Below are positions 1 to 9,849 of a DNA stretch of 64,000 bases, in pieces. The position numbers and the translations under genes are program-made. Location of the stretch: positions 65,900,501 to 65,964,500 of the forward strand of contig NC_091263.1 of NCBI RefSeq assembly GCF_042477335.2. Reading direction: 5' to 3'. Origin of the DNA: Ovis canadensis (Eukaryota; Chordata; Mammalia; Artiodactyla; Bovidae). The first letter of the stretch is position 1, and every line of letters begins with the position of its first letter. The notes beneath the pieces were generated by a model that had not been told where the DNA came from, ran no database searches, and worked only from the letters and a program-made list of their open reading frames with translations.

Positions 1-59
1 CGTCACCTGCCGAAACACGTGAGCCTGCCCTTTTCAGGTGCTGGGCCTGTGGACGGGGG

Positions 60-275
60 CCCCCCCTTGCCTGGCTGTCTCCTTCCTGGCCTTCAGTGCC
101 TTGCTCTGTGTTCACAAATCATCTGTCCTTGCCTCCACCCCCCACATCCTTGCCCAGGAAGTCAGGGTGCTTTTTCACTCGGTCACACTGCCTGTCACGA
201 TGTCACAGTCTCCAGCCACAAGGAACAGTGCCTGGCACCTGGAGGTGCTGGGTAAATACTGGTCAAGTGAAGCGT
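60..275 (+). repeat. Possible LINE L2 3' end
   Basis: The stretch ending near 275 carries the phrase 'acagtgcctggcacctgg' followed by a degenerate 'ggtgctgggtaaatactggt'. This resembles the 3' end of ancient L2 elements, which read 'cagtgcctggcacatagtag' and then 'ctcaataaat'. The rest is too diverged for me to be sure. A MIR tail is the alternative. Confidence 0.4.
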
Positions 276-339
276 AGGTGCTGGAGTGGAAGGGAAACCA
301 CACACATAGACCTGTAGATACAGGGAGACTTTGTGTCTT

Positions 340-774
340 GCGCTGTATTTTTTTATTTTTTTACAGATTGAAGGTCTGTGGCAACCCTGCATTGGAGCCA
401 GTCTATTGATAACCATTTTTCTAACAGTTGCTCACTGTGTGTCTCTGTTACATTGTGATTCTCACAATATTTCATACTTTTTCAATTTTGTTATATTTGT
501 AATGAGGATCTGTGATCAGTGATCTTTGTTAGTGTTATGACTTGCCAAAGGCTCCAATGACGGTTCTCAATTTTTAGCAATAAAGTGATTTTTTTTTTTA
601 CTAAGGTATGTACTTTTTCTTAGACATAATGCTATTCCATGCGTCATAGAATGCTGTGTAGTGTAAATGTAACTTTTATATGCACTGAAAAACCGAAAAA
701 AGTCATGCGACTCGCTCTGTATTTTGTTTGGTGGGCTGGGACTGAAGCACAGTATCCTTGAGGTGTACCTGTAC
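340..774 (+). mobile_element. Tigger1 DNA transposon fossil (3' part)
   Basis: The segment from 'gattgaaggtctgtggcaac' through 'gatctgtgatcagtgatctt', then 'ttagacataatgctattcca', 'taacttttatatgcactg' and a terminal 'ttgaggtgtacctgta', follows the Tigger1 (TcMar/pogo) consensus as I remember it. The last bases fit the terminal inverted repeat followed by the TA target. The middle of the element, including the transposase gene, is missing, as is usual for internally deleted copies. It is old and inactive, and shared eutherian ancestry is expected for this family. Confidence 0.88.
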
Positions 775-1378
775 TTAGAGATGCTTTGAAGAAAATAAAG
801 CAGGGTCACGTGGGAGAGACGGGACTGTGTTACCCAGGATGGTTCTAAAAGGGAGGCTCAGGGAGCAGGTGACGCTTGAGTTGCCATCCAGTCATCTTTT
901 TGGACAGTGCTGCTGGCGTAGGATGTGTTCAAGGAACACCAGCGTGGTCTGCATGGGTCAGCAGGGGAGACCAGAGCACGGAGCGCCTCACAGGCCAGGG
1001 CGAGCCTTCAGGCTTTTTTCCTGAGAGTACGCGCCCGCATTTTTGGGTGTTCACAAGTGGTCCTTGGGGCTGAGTCTGGGAAGCAGGGAGCATGTCTACA
1101 CTCAGCTTGATCGGCCTGTCGCTGGTGGAGAGCCCCATTAGGAGTTGTGGGGGCTAGAATTTTAGGGGTTGGATGCTAGGTGAAGAGGAGGGGAGAGGGG
1201 GCATGCCTTCGGTTCTGGACCCCCAGCCTGCCCCCCCATCCCGTGGTTCCTGGCCGCGCTGCCCCTCCTGAAATGCGCGGGCCCAGCCGGAACCTCCTGC
1301 CTCACCTGCTCCCCCGGGGGAGGGGTGTTTGCCCGTTGCCAGGCGCCCAGGTTCTGGCCCCTGGCACTTGCCGCAGCC
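775..1378. other. Upstream flank of TMEM89
   Basis: About 600 bases between the Tigger1 remnant and the TMEM89 start codon. They become GC-rich from about 1170 onward. I see no TATA box, no clear CpG island and no other gene. The TMEM89 promoter and 5' untranslated region should lie here, but the transcription start cannot be read from the sequence. Confidence 0.5.
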
Positions 1379-2221
1379 ATGCTGCACACGCACTGCTTCC
1401 TCCCATGGCTGCTTCTGCTGACGAGGCCCATCTGCACCCACGCCTGGTCACGGCCCATGTGGTACCAGGTGGGGCTGGACTTACAGCCCTGGGGGTGCCA
1501 GCCACGCAGCCTGGAGGGTTGTGAGAGCAGCCTGGGCTGTCCCGGCTACTGGACGGGCCTGGGGACGAACCGCATCTACCCAGTGGCTGGGGTCACGGTC
1601 ACCACGACCATGATGCTGATGCTCAGCCGTGCGCTGATGCAGCGGCGGCGTTCACAGGCCTCTAAGAGCGAGGTGAGCCGGGCTCCGTCCCCACTGCCTC
1701 CTACCTCTGTTCCCACTCATGTCTCCTGCCGCCCTCCCCACCCTTCACTTCCTCCCCAGGGGCCTTACGTCTGTCCACAGCCAACAGTCCCCGGCCATTT
1801 CCTGTGGGTGGTACCCTATCGCATCCTCCCCCTGGCCACTTTCCGTGCTGGGGGGTACCTGTCCCGTCTTCCCCCTGTAATATCTCTAGCCCTCACCCAG
1901 CCTGCATGGGCCCCACGACCACACGAGGCCACATCGGGCTGCTCCCTGATCCTCCATCACCCTAAGCCCCCACTTCCCAGCACGCCTCCGTCCCTTCCCT
2001 GTGTTCTCACTCCTGCCTCTTGGTCCTGTCCTCAGCATCCACAGCTGGCCTCCCACCCTTGCACCACTTGGAAACGACAGCGCCCGATCTCAGACCGCAC
2101 CCTCCTCCTCGGCGTCCTGCATATGCTGGATGCCCTCCTGCTCCATATCGAGTGCTACCTGCAGCGTCTGGCCACCCAGCAGCGCTCCCAAATAAAGGGG
2201 ACTCCCGCCCAGACCGGGTGA
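1379..2221 (+). CDS. TMEM89: Transmembrane protein 89
   Basis: Two coding exons, 1379-1672 and 2036-2221, are joined at a phase-0 GT-AG intron and give 159 residues, the same length as I recall for human TMEM89. The start MLHTHCFLPWLLLLT is a signal peptide. It is followed by the conserved WSRPMWYQVGLDLQPWGCQP and CPGYW segments of the extracellular part, with four cysteines, and by a single membrane span around IYPVAGVTVTTTMMLMLS. The cytoplasmic tail has basic RRR and KRQR patches and ends in HMLDALLLHIE...QIKGTPAQTG. The molecular role is unknown. Its place upstream of UQCRC1 on the same strand matches human. Two oddities are an intron that stays open in frame and an AATAAA inside the last codons. 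Confidence 0.95.
   Translation: MLHTHCFLPWLLLLTRPICTHAWSRPMWYQVGLDLQPWGCQPRSLEGCESSLGCPGYWTGLGTNRIYPVAGVTVTTTMMLMLSRALMQRRRSQASKSEVSRAPSPLPPTSVPTHVSCRPPHPSLPPQGPYVCPQPTVPGHFLWVVPYRILPLATFRAGGYLSRLPPVISLALTQPAWAPRPHEATSGCSLILHHPKPPLPSTPPSLPCVLTPASWSCPQHPQLASHPCTTWKRQRPISDRTLLLGVLHMLDALLLHIECYLQRLATQQRSQIKGTPAQTG
2191..2196 (+). terminator. TMEM89: AATAAA polyadenylation hexamer inside TMEM89 coding sequence
   Basis: The hexamer lies in the codons for QIKG, about 23 bases before the stop codon at 2219-2221. I see no other AATAAA or ATTAAA in the next 1.4 kb outside repeat sequence. Cleavage usually falls 10-30 bases after the hexamer, so the mRNA would end almost at the stop codon. Confidence 0.6.
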
Positions 2222-3269
2222 CCCAACACTTTCCTCTCTCTGCCTGGTGGCTCGTTGTGGCTTGTTGGACAAGGCTCAGGCCAGTGTGTCTCGTTCTCTC
2301 CAGACCTGTCAGGACCTCATGCCCCTTTCCTACTTTTAGATCCAGCAGACCCATCGAGGCCTCAGTGCCCCTCAATGGCGGGGCAGGTGGGGCCTGGGCT
2401 GGCTCACACTGCTCCATGCTCCCCCCATCCCAACTCAGCCCTCCTCTTTAGGGATCACGCTCACAAATACAACTGCTCCTCTGGGGCTTCTCAGGGGTCC
2501 CCAGTGTGGTGGGGAGGAGATTTGGCCATCAGGGCAGATGTGGGTGGTCCAGGGAGGGCAGCCCAGAGGTGACCATGTGGCTGAGTCAGCTAGGGCTGCT
2601 GGTTGAGTCTGTGGGGCCTGAGCTGGGGCTGGCGGTTAGAGGGTGGGCCCTGGGAGCCTTCATCTTTATGACATCTCAATCACGTGGAGGCACCTAAGTG
2701 GCTCTTGCTCTAAGACCCCTTGGAAGTGGGATGAGGGCTCCCCAAGGGACCTTCACCACCCCCTTCTTCCCTTCCTCCACCATAGGCTAGGCATCAGGAT
2801 CTCCTGATGTACAGAAGAGAACTGGCTCCTCCCTCACCCACTCACAGACAGGGGAGGGTGGAGGTGGTGGTGAAGCAGACTCAAAAAGGCAATTTCTCTG
2901 CAGAGAGGTATGCTAGCCCAGTTGGGGTGGAGCAGGGCTGATTGCTGGGACCTGAAGGATGAGTGGAGTGATAAGAGGAGGAGGAGATCTCCAGGCAGAA
3001 GGATAAGCACGTACAAGGGCCAGATGGGGAAAGAGACTTTGACCTGTTGCAGGAACTGTAAGGTGGTCAGGATTTCAGGGGAGAGAAGGAACTCTGAGGC
3101 ACAGGAGAGAGCAGGCTGGGGATGGGGGCCGGAGTTGGTCAAAGAGAGTCTGTAGTAGGCCAGAATAATAGTCCTCAAGATATCCATGGAATCTATAAAT
3201 ATTTTACAGTCCATAGCGGAAAGGATTTTTGCAGCTGGAATTAAGCTGAAAGACATTACAATGGGAAGA
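2222..3269. other. Intergenic sequence after TMEM89, no gene seen
   Basis: About 1 kb of unique-looking sequence. The part from 2790 to 3150, purine-rich with phrases such as 'ggcacaggagagagcaggct', looks like a very old interspersed repeat that I cannot name. No convincing open frame, RNA gene or regulatory motif was seen. Confidence 0.4.
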
Positions 3270-4260
3270 TTGTTCTGGATTATTTTGGTGGGCCCAGTGT
3301 AATTGCATGAGCCCTAAGAAGTGGAAGAGGAGGGCAGGAGAGTTGGTCAAAGTGTGTGGTAGTAATCCTCTGCTGCTGGCTTTGAAGATGGTGGCAGAGA
3401 TCTTCCACCACCCAAAGATCCAAGGAATCCAGCTGGCCTCTAGAAGCTGGGAATGACCCTCGGGTAACTGCCAGCAAGAAAACAGAAATCTCAGTCCTTC
3501 AACCACCAGGATCTTAGTTCTGCCAACAACCTGAATGACCAAGGGCACATACTCTGCTTGAGCCTCCAGAAAGAAACAACAGCCCTGCTCATGCCTTGAT
3601 TTTAGCCCAATGACATCCATATTGGATCTGGGGCCTACAGAACTGTGAGATAATAAATTTGATTTCTTCTAAGCAATTAAGTCTGTAGTGATTTGTTGTA
3701 GCAGCAGTAGAAAGCTGCTATGGATGTTGGTATCAAGAGTGAGAGGTACTGCTGTAACAAATCCTAAAAATGTGGAAGTGGCTGCGGAATTGAGCAGTGA
3801 GCAAAGACTGAAAGGATGTCAGCACAATTGTTGTTCAGTTGCTAAGTTGTGTCCAACTCTTTGCGACCCCATGGACTGCAGCAGGCTAATCCTCCCTGTC
3901 CTTCACTATCTCCTGGAGTTTGCTTAAATTCATGTCCATTGAGTCGGTGAACATAACAGAAAAAGACAAAAGTGTCTTCAACCAGCTGTTAGCCGAAATG
4001 TGGACATTAAGAATGTTGCCAGAGAGGGCTCAGAAGAAAAATAGGAACATGTTACTGGAAACTAGGAGTAAGAGGAATCTTTGTTAAATAGTCATGGGAA
4101 GCTTAGTGGAATCATAACCCATATTGAATGGAAAGCAGGACTTGTAAATGATGAACTTGAATACTTAGCAGATGAAATTTCCAAAGGAAGTGCTGAAGGT
4201 GCTGCCAGATTGCTTCTTGCTTCAAAATGCTGCTGAAAGAAATTAAAGAAAATCTAAATA
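3270..4260 (+). mobile_element. MaLR (MLT1-like) retroelement fossil: LTR plus part of internal region
   Basis: Bases 3270-3740 match an MLT1-type LTR as I remember it: 'tggtgggcccagtgtaat', 'gctgctggctttgaagatgg', 'ggcctctagaagctgg', 'cttgattttagccca' and 'gagataataaattt' followed by the usual end near 'gtagcagcagtagaaa'. Sequence after the LTR, at 3760-3826 and again at 3955-4240, matches MaLR internal sequence. The internal part is split by a BovB-related fragment at 3827-3953. The element is broken in many places, carries no usable gene, and predates ruminants. It is probably older than 80 million years. Confidence 0.8.
3827..3953 (-). repeat. BovB/ART2A-related fragment
   Basis: 'gttgttcagttgctaagttg', 'ctctttgcgaccccatggac' and 'ctggagtttgcttaaattca' through 'gagtcggtga' match the ruminant BovB LINE-derived family (ART2A and relatives) in the orientation commonly seen for its 3' end read backwards. 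It sits inside the MaLR internal sequence, so it inserted later. The assignment between BovB and a derived SINE is uncertain, and so is the strand. Confidence 0.7.
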
Positions 4261-5188
4261 AATAGTCATTCCATGTTCTTTGATTGTAGGACTTCATACT
4301 GTTAAAATGGCAATACTACCCAGAGTGGTCTACAGATTCAAGGTAATCCCTATGAAAATCCCAATAGTGTTTTGTCAGAGAAATAGAATAGCCCATCCTA
4401 AAATTTATATGGAATCTCAAGGGACACTAAATAGCCAGAACAATTTTGGAAAAGAAGAACCAAGTTGCAGGACTCCTACTTTCTGATTTCCAAGCTGTAC
4501 TATAAATGTACTGGAATCAAAACAGTGTGGTATTGGCACACAAGTAAGACGTATAGACCAATGAAAAATAGAAAGCCCAGAAATAAATCTTCACATGTAT
4601 GTTCAGTTGATTTTCAAGAGTGCCAAGGCCATTTAACGGGAAAAAGAGAATCTTTTCAAAAAATGGTGCTGAGAAAACTCAATATCCACATGCAAAAGAA
4701 TGAAGTTAAACCCTTACCTGACATCATATACAAATAAAAGGATCAAAGATTTATATTGAAAAGTTAAAACTATAAAACTCTTAGAAGAAACCATAGATGC
4801 AATTTTCATACTCTTGGAGAAAGCAATGATTTCTTAAGGTTGACATTAAAAGAACAGGTAATGGGGAAAAATTAGATAAATTGGATTTCATCAGAATAAA
4901 AAATCTGTACATCAAAGAATTATCAAGGCAGTCAAAAGAGAGCTCACAAAATGGGAGAAAATATTTGCAAATTGTATATCTAACGAGGGACTAATATCCA
5001 GGATACCCAAAGAATTCCTACAATTCAATGACATCAACCAATCAAATTCAAGAATGGGCAAAGGACTTGAATAGATTATCTAAAGGAGATATACAAGTGG
5101 CCAATACCGCCTGAAAAGATGCTCAACATCACTAGTCACTATGAAAATACAAATCAAAACCACAGTGAGATATGATGTCACCCCCATT

Positions 5189-5469
5189 GCTGCTGCTGCT
5201 ACTGCTACTAAGTCGCTTCAGTCATGTCCGACTCTGTGCGATCCCATAGACGGCAGTCCACCAGGCTCCCCCGTCCCTGGGTTTCTCCAGGCAAGAACAC
5301 TGGAGTGGGTTGCCATTTCCTTCTCCAATGCATGAAAGTGAAAAGTGAAAGTGAAGTCGCTCAGTCATGTCCAACTAGTAGCGACCCCATGGACTGCAGC
5401 CTATCAGGCTCCTCTGTCCATGGGATTTTCCAGGCAAGAGTACTGAGTGGGGTGCCATTGCCTTCTCCA
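5189..5469 (+). mobile_element. BOV-A2 SINE with target-site duplication
   Basis: Two joined Bov-A monomers ('gctgctgctactgctactaa' ... 'ccatttccttctccaatgca' and 'gaagtcgctcagtcatgtcc' ... 'gccattgccttctcc') form a near-complete BOV-A2. The 12-base duplication GTCACCCCCATT flanks it exactly at 5177-5188 and 5470-5481. Splicing out the insert restores a continuous L1 sequence. BOV-A2 is confined to ruminants, which supports the taxonomic call. Confidence 0.95.
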
Positions 5470-5835
5470 GTCACCCCCATTAGGATGGCTATTATGAGGG
5501 AAAAAATGGAAAATTACAAATATTGGTGAAAATATGAGAAATTAGAACACTCCTGCATTGCTGGCAGGGATGTAAAATGGCACAACCGCTTTTAGAAAAC
5601 AGTTTGGTGATTACTTAAAAAACTACGAATAGAATTACCATATGACCCAGCAATTCCACTCCTCTGTAAATACCAAAATAATTGAAAGCAGGGTCTCACA
5701 CAGATGCTTGTATGTCAGTGGGCGTTCAGTGTAGCATTATTCACAATAACCAAAAGGTGGAAAGAGGCCATGTCTGCCTACAGATGAACAGATAAACATC
5801 ATGCTAAGTGGAATAAGCCAAACATAAAAGGACAA

Positions 5836-6387
5836 TGTTGAAAAATAAACGGAGGCATGCTGAAATTTTTAAGAGTTTATTTGAACAAAATTTGATTCAA
5901 ATCAGGCACATCCAGTCTGGCAGATAGGAAAGAGTTCCACCATTTCTTGGTGGCTCAGGGGTTAAGATCCACACTCCCAATGCAGGAGGCCTGGGTTTGA
6001 TCCCTGGGCCACAACTAAGGATTCTGCGGGTGTACAGCAACTAAGGCCTGGCACAACCACCCAAGTAAGTAAATAGATAAATATTACAAAAGAAAAGAAC
6101 TCCCAGGATCTGAACAAAAGTGGAAGACTTTTATAGGTAAAAGGGAGTATGAACAAAGATATTATAGTTGGCAAAAAAAAAAAAAAGCAGTTGGTTACTG
6201 CAAATTTCTTGTCCTTTAGGGAATGGCATGGTTTATTAGGCAGATGAAGTAGTATTGATCAGGTGATTCCTGCTCAACTGCTTTAAGAGTTAATTTCTAG
6301 GAGGGCCCAAGCTAAAATTAAGACTTGGTTTGGTGGCATGCTGCTTAGCATAAGCGACTCTATTTTGGGCCTGTTATCTTTTAAACA
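5836..6387. mobile_element. Solo LTR of an endogenous retrovirus (ERV1-like)
   Basis: A 552-base unit begins TGTTGAAA and ends TTTAAACA, the TG...CA ends of an LTR. It is flanked by the 4-base duplication ACAA (5832-5835 and 6388-6391), which fits class I elements. Removing it rejoins L1 sequence exactly. No internal viral sequence is present, so it is a solo LTR. It carries a nested CHR SINE at about 5941-6092. I cannot name the family or its orientation with confidence. Confidence 0.72.
5941..6092 (+). mobile_element. CHR-type SINE nested in the solo LTR
   Basis: 'cttggtggctcaggggttaa', 'caatgcaggaggcctgggtt' and 'tgatccctgggccacaacta' form the tRNA-Glu-like head of a cetartiodactyl CHR SINE. 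An A-rich tail follows near 6070-6090. Flanks 'aaagagttcc' and 'aaagaactcc' look like a degraded target duplication. It post-dates the LTR, which post-dates the L1. Confidence 0.8.
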
Positions 6388-6589
6388 ACAAATACTGTAT
6401 GATCCCAGTTATACAAAGTACCTAGAATAGACAAGTTCATTGAGACAGAAAGTAGAATAGAGGTGGTTAGAGATTCAAGGAAAGTGGAAATGGTGAGTTA
6501 TTGCTTAATGGAAATACAGTTTCTGTTTGGTATGAAGAAAAGTTTTGAAAGTAGATAGTGGTAATGTTGCATAATATATATGTATATAT

Positions 6590-6705
6590 TTTTTTGCCAC
6601 ATAACACAGCTTTCAGGATCTTACTTCCCAGACCAGGGATTGAACCTAGGCTTTGGCAGTGAAAACACCAAGTTATAACCACTGAACTGCCAGGGAATTC
6701 CCTGC
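6590..6705 (-). mobile_element. CHR-1-type SINE, antisense, inside the L1 3' UTR
   Basis: The + strand reads 'ttcaggatcttacttcccag', 'accagggattgaacctaggc' and 'aaccactgaactgccaggga', the reverse complement of the CHR-1 head and B box. The preceding T run at about 6588-6594 is its tail read backwards. L1 sequence resumes directly after 'attccctgcacag'. Confidence 0.82.
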
Positions 6706-7028
6706 ACAGCATTTTGAATGTAATTAATACCACTGTAATTAATACACACTTAACTGTGTAATAATTAAGATGTAATAATACAGATGCTAAATGTTATGTA
6801 CATGTTAGCATGATTTAAACACTAAGATAAACACATAAAAAGAATAACTCAAGACCGATAAGCTTAAGTGTATATCAAACAAATATTGAGTGAGAAGAAT
6901 AAGGTGAGTGTTAGAGCCCTCTCAGACAGCCTACGTGGACCTGCTTTATAGTTTTGAGAATTTCTGGGGGAAATAAAAGGAGTCCCAGACATGGATAGAG
7001 AAAGGCGGCCTAGTCAAGAATTGGTGTT

Positions 7029-7138
7029 CCAGCACTTCCCTGCTGGTCCAGTGATTAGGACTCCACATTGCCACTGCCGGGGGCGTGGATTCAATCCTGT
7101 GTACAGCACGGCATGGCCAACAAAACAAAATAAAACTT
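7029..7138 (+). mobile_element. CHR-1-type SINE, sense
   Basis: 'cagcacttccctgctggtcc', 'agtgattaggactccacatt', 'ggggcgtggattcaatcctg' and 'cacggcatggccaacaaaac' follow the CHR-1 consensus, with an A-rich tail at 7120-7135. The B-box region 'gattcaatcc' is recognisable. Confidence 0.8.
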
Positions 7139-7399
7139 GTTACAAAAATCTGCTTGCAATTTAGGGGGGGAAGATATTTTGATCTCACCTCCCCCCATAT
7201 GCCAAGTAAATTTCAGAAAATCAGTGACTCATCCAAGACTCTTGCCAAATCATTGCAATGACCATTACTTATACTTGACCTTTTAGTAGCATTTCCTTTT
7301 TGACCAATCTCTTGAAACAGCATCTACCACATCACACTTCCTGGTTGTCTTTGTCCTTCCCTTCTCACCCCAGGGTATCAGGGGGAGGTGAGGAAGCAG

Positions 7400-8050
7400 G
7401 GGTGGGGGGGGGGGTAGGTGCTGGGTGTGGATTTTGAGACAGAGGAGTCAAGGACGAGTCCTAGATTTTCAGCCTGAGCAACTTGGCTAATGGAAGCATC
7501 ATTTACTGAGATGAAGACAGTTATGGAAGGAACAAGTTTGGGAGGGAAAGCAAAGAGTTTAGCATGTTAAATCGAAATGTCTGTTAGCTCTCCAGGGGAG
7601 ACGGTGAGTAGATGATGGGAATACAGGAGCCTCTGTTGGTGTAGACGCACTGAAGCCATGGGACTGGATGAGGTGACCAGAGAGAAGGCTTTGATCAGGA
7701 AGGGAAGAGGTGCCAGGATTGAGCCCTGGGCACTCATTGTCTATAAGTCGGAGGTGAAGCAGAATTAGCAGAGGACCTAAGGAGGAGTGTCCAGGGAGGT
7801 GGGACAGTAGGAAAGAATGGGAAATAAACGTGGAGAAGAGATGAGGCTCTAAGGAGGAAAATGTGTCCAACCAGGTTAAACGAGACTGAGAACTGGCCAC
7901 TGGATTTAGCAACCTGGAGTTCACGGATGACCTTTACAGCTGTGGTTTTGGAGGAATGAATAGGGGGTGGTTTTGGAAGAATGAATAGGGGTGGACTTGG
8001 AGTGGCTTTGGGAGAGAGTGGGAGGAGAGGAATTGGAGGCAGTGAGCTCT
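7400..8050. repeat. Ancient unnamed interspersed repeat
   Basis: Phrases such as 'ccatgggactggatgaggtg', 'gagccctgggcactcattgt' and 'actggatttagcaacctgga' recur in many mammalian genomes in a long, very old repeat that I recognise but cannot name safely. It is interrupted at 8057 by a Bov-tA SINE. No coding capacity was seen. A G-run at about 7401-7417 precedes it. Confidence 0.5.
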
Positions 8051-8056
8051 TTGGAG

Positions 8057-8262
8057 GGATTCCCAGGTGGCTCAGTGGGTAAAGAATCTGCCTGCAATGC
8101 AGGAGATGTGGGTTCAATCCCTGGGTCAGGAAGATCCCCTGGAAGGGGAAATGGCAACCAGTCCAGTATTCTTGCCTGGAAAATCCCAGTAACAGAGGAG
8201 CCTGGTGGGCTCCAGTCCATGTGGTTGCAAGGAGTTGGACACGACTGAAATGACTGCGCGCA
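8057..8262 (+). mobile_element. Bov-tA SINE, sense
   Basis: A tRNA-Glu-derived head ('ttcccaggtggctcagtggg', 'gggttcaatccctgggtcag') is joined to a Bov-A tail ('gtattcttgcctggaaaatc', 'ggagcctggtgggctccagt', 'ggacacgactgaaatgactg'). This is the structure of ruminant Bov-tA. It lies in the ancient repeat described just before it. Confidence 0.92.
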
Positions 8263-8429
8263 GGCACACTGCTGGAAGGAAGGTACGCAGTGTGCTGGTC
8301 ACTGGAAGGAATTGTCACAGCAAGAGGAGCCTAAGAAATCATGACAATGAAATGTAATGTGGTATCCTGGACAGGATCCTAGAACAAAAAAGGGCATCAG
8401 ATGACAATGAACTAAGGGAATCTGAATAA

Positions 8430-8628
8430 ACTATCAAGTCAAAGTTGCTCTGTCATGTCCTACTCTTTGCAACCCCATGGACTATACAATCCATGGAATT
8501 CTCCAGGCCAGAATACTGGAGTGGGTAGCTTTTCCTTTCTCTAGGAGATCTTCCCAACCCAGGGATCGACCCCAGGTCTCCCACATGGCAGGCGGATTCT
8601 TTACCAGCTGAGCCACCAGGGAAGTCCA
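8430..8628 (-). mobile_element. Bov-tA SINE, antisense
   Basis: The + strand reads the Bov-tA consensus backwards: 'gctctgtcatgtcctactct', 'gcaaccccatggactataca', 'gggatcgaccccaggtctcc' and the end 'gagccaccagggaagtcc'. Both tRNA-like and Bov-A parts are present. It lies in inverted orientation to the copy at 8057-8262. Confidence 0.92.
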
Positions 8629-8924
8629 AGAATTTTGCACTTTAGTAATAATAAATGTGTCAATACTGATTCATTAATTCTAACAAAGTTATCAGAGTAA
8701 GGTAAGATATTAATAAGGCAAATTGTGCATGGCTGTATGTGGGCAGGTGTATATGGGAAATTCTGTACTTTCTGCTCAGATTTTCTGTAAATATAACATG
8801 GTTCTAAACACCAGTAATTAAAAAAAACACTGTACTTCTACATGATAATGTCATTTTAGTTTACAAGATATTAATCAGTGCACACTTAAGCATCTTCTCT
8901 GTGATGTTTAACATAATTTTGCTT

Positions 8925-9233
8925 GTTTATTTTTGGCTGTGTTGTGTCTTCGTTGCTGTATGGACTTTCTCTAGCTGCAGTGTGCCAGCGCTGCTCCTCC
9001 TCGGGGTGCTCAGGCTTCTCACTGTGGTGATGCCCTCTTGTTCCAAGCAGGGGCTCTAGGGTGTGGGGGCTTCAACAGTTGTGGCACAAGGGCTCTGGGG
9101 CACAGACTCAACAGTTGTGCTGCATGGGCTTAATTGCTCTTTGGCATGTGGGATCTTCCCAGATGAGGTCTCAAACCAGTGTCTTCTGCACTGGCAGGTG
9201 GATTCTTTACCACTGAGCCACCAGGGAAGCCCC
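8925..9233 (-). mobile_element. Long CHR-2-type SINE, antisense
   Basis: The + strand runs from 'tttttggctgtgttgtgtct' through the repeated 'gggcttcaacagttgtggca' and 'gactcaacagttgtgctgca' modules to 'gattctttaccactgagcca' and 'ccagggaagcccc'. This is the full-length CHR-2 pattern read backwards. Confidence 0.87.
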
Positions 9234-9384
9234 TTCTGTTTCATTTTCATAAAAGAAAGTTCTATTTTCATTGAGTGATATTTTGAAAGGTCACAAAAAA
9301 TCTCACATACCTGTATAAGGAAGTTCAGTTCAGAAATATGCCATTATTGCAAAAGCAACAAATACTTTTAATAAAAGTTTTATT

Positions 9385-9518
9385 TAACTTTTTTTTTAAA
9401 AATTTCTGACCATGCATAGCGGCTTGTAGGATCTTAAGTCACCCAACAAGGGATTGAATCCCAGCCACTGCAGTGAAAGCGCCAAGTCCTAGCCACTGGA
9501 CTGCCAGAGAATTCCCTA
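9385..9518 (-). mobile_element. CHR-1-type SINE, antisense
   Basis: 'ggatcttaagtcacccaaca', 'agggattgaatcccagccac' and 'agccactggactgccagaga' form the reverse complement of the CHR-1 head. They are preceded by a T/A-rich tail at about 9385-9405. The remaining 9519-9830 is AT-rich and shows nothing I can identify. Confidence 0.8.
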
Positions 9519-9849
9519 AAAATTTTAAATCATGTATTAAAAGAAAACAGAAGTGTGAAAATGGTAGCCTCTTTCCCCTTCCCATGAATTTATTTTCTGT
9601 AAGTCATCTGACTGAGACTTTACAGTGAGTTTTTAGGAATTCTCTATGTTGTCTATGCAAGTCCTCTTGTGTGTTTTGTTTTCCAAACAAGGAATCTTTT
9701 TCACAAATTAGTCTCTAAAATGGTTCCTTTTTTCTTAGCAATATATTGCTAAATTCTTTCCATATCAACCATCTGAATTTACTCGGTTCCTTTAAAAAGA
9801 AAACCGTGACTTTTCAATAGTCGCCCAGCAGTCCTAGGTTCCAGCCTGG

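Larger units (their letters stand above)
4270..6860 (+). mobile_element. LINE-1, 3' part of ORF2 and 3' UTR, interrupted
   Basis: The hallmark phrases of L1 ORF2 appear in order: 'ctgttaaaatggcaatacta', 'aacagtgtggtattggcaca', 'atgggagaaaatatttgcaa', 'catatgacccagcaattcca' and 'aataagccaaacataaaagg'. The 3' untranslated end follows at 6392-6590 and 6706 to about 6860. Stops and small indels run throughout, so it is dead. Later insertions split it: BOV-A2 at 5189-5469, a solo LTR at 5836-6387 and an antisense CHR SINE at 6590-6705. The 5' half of the L1 is absent. Confidence 0.9.

Noticed and set aside
3270-6387. Search for CRISPR arrays, bacterial operons or phage-like systems
   Set aside because: The repeats in this window are vertebrate transposons and intronic minisatellites. 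Spliced mammalian genes rule out a prokaryotic source.
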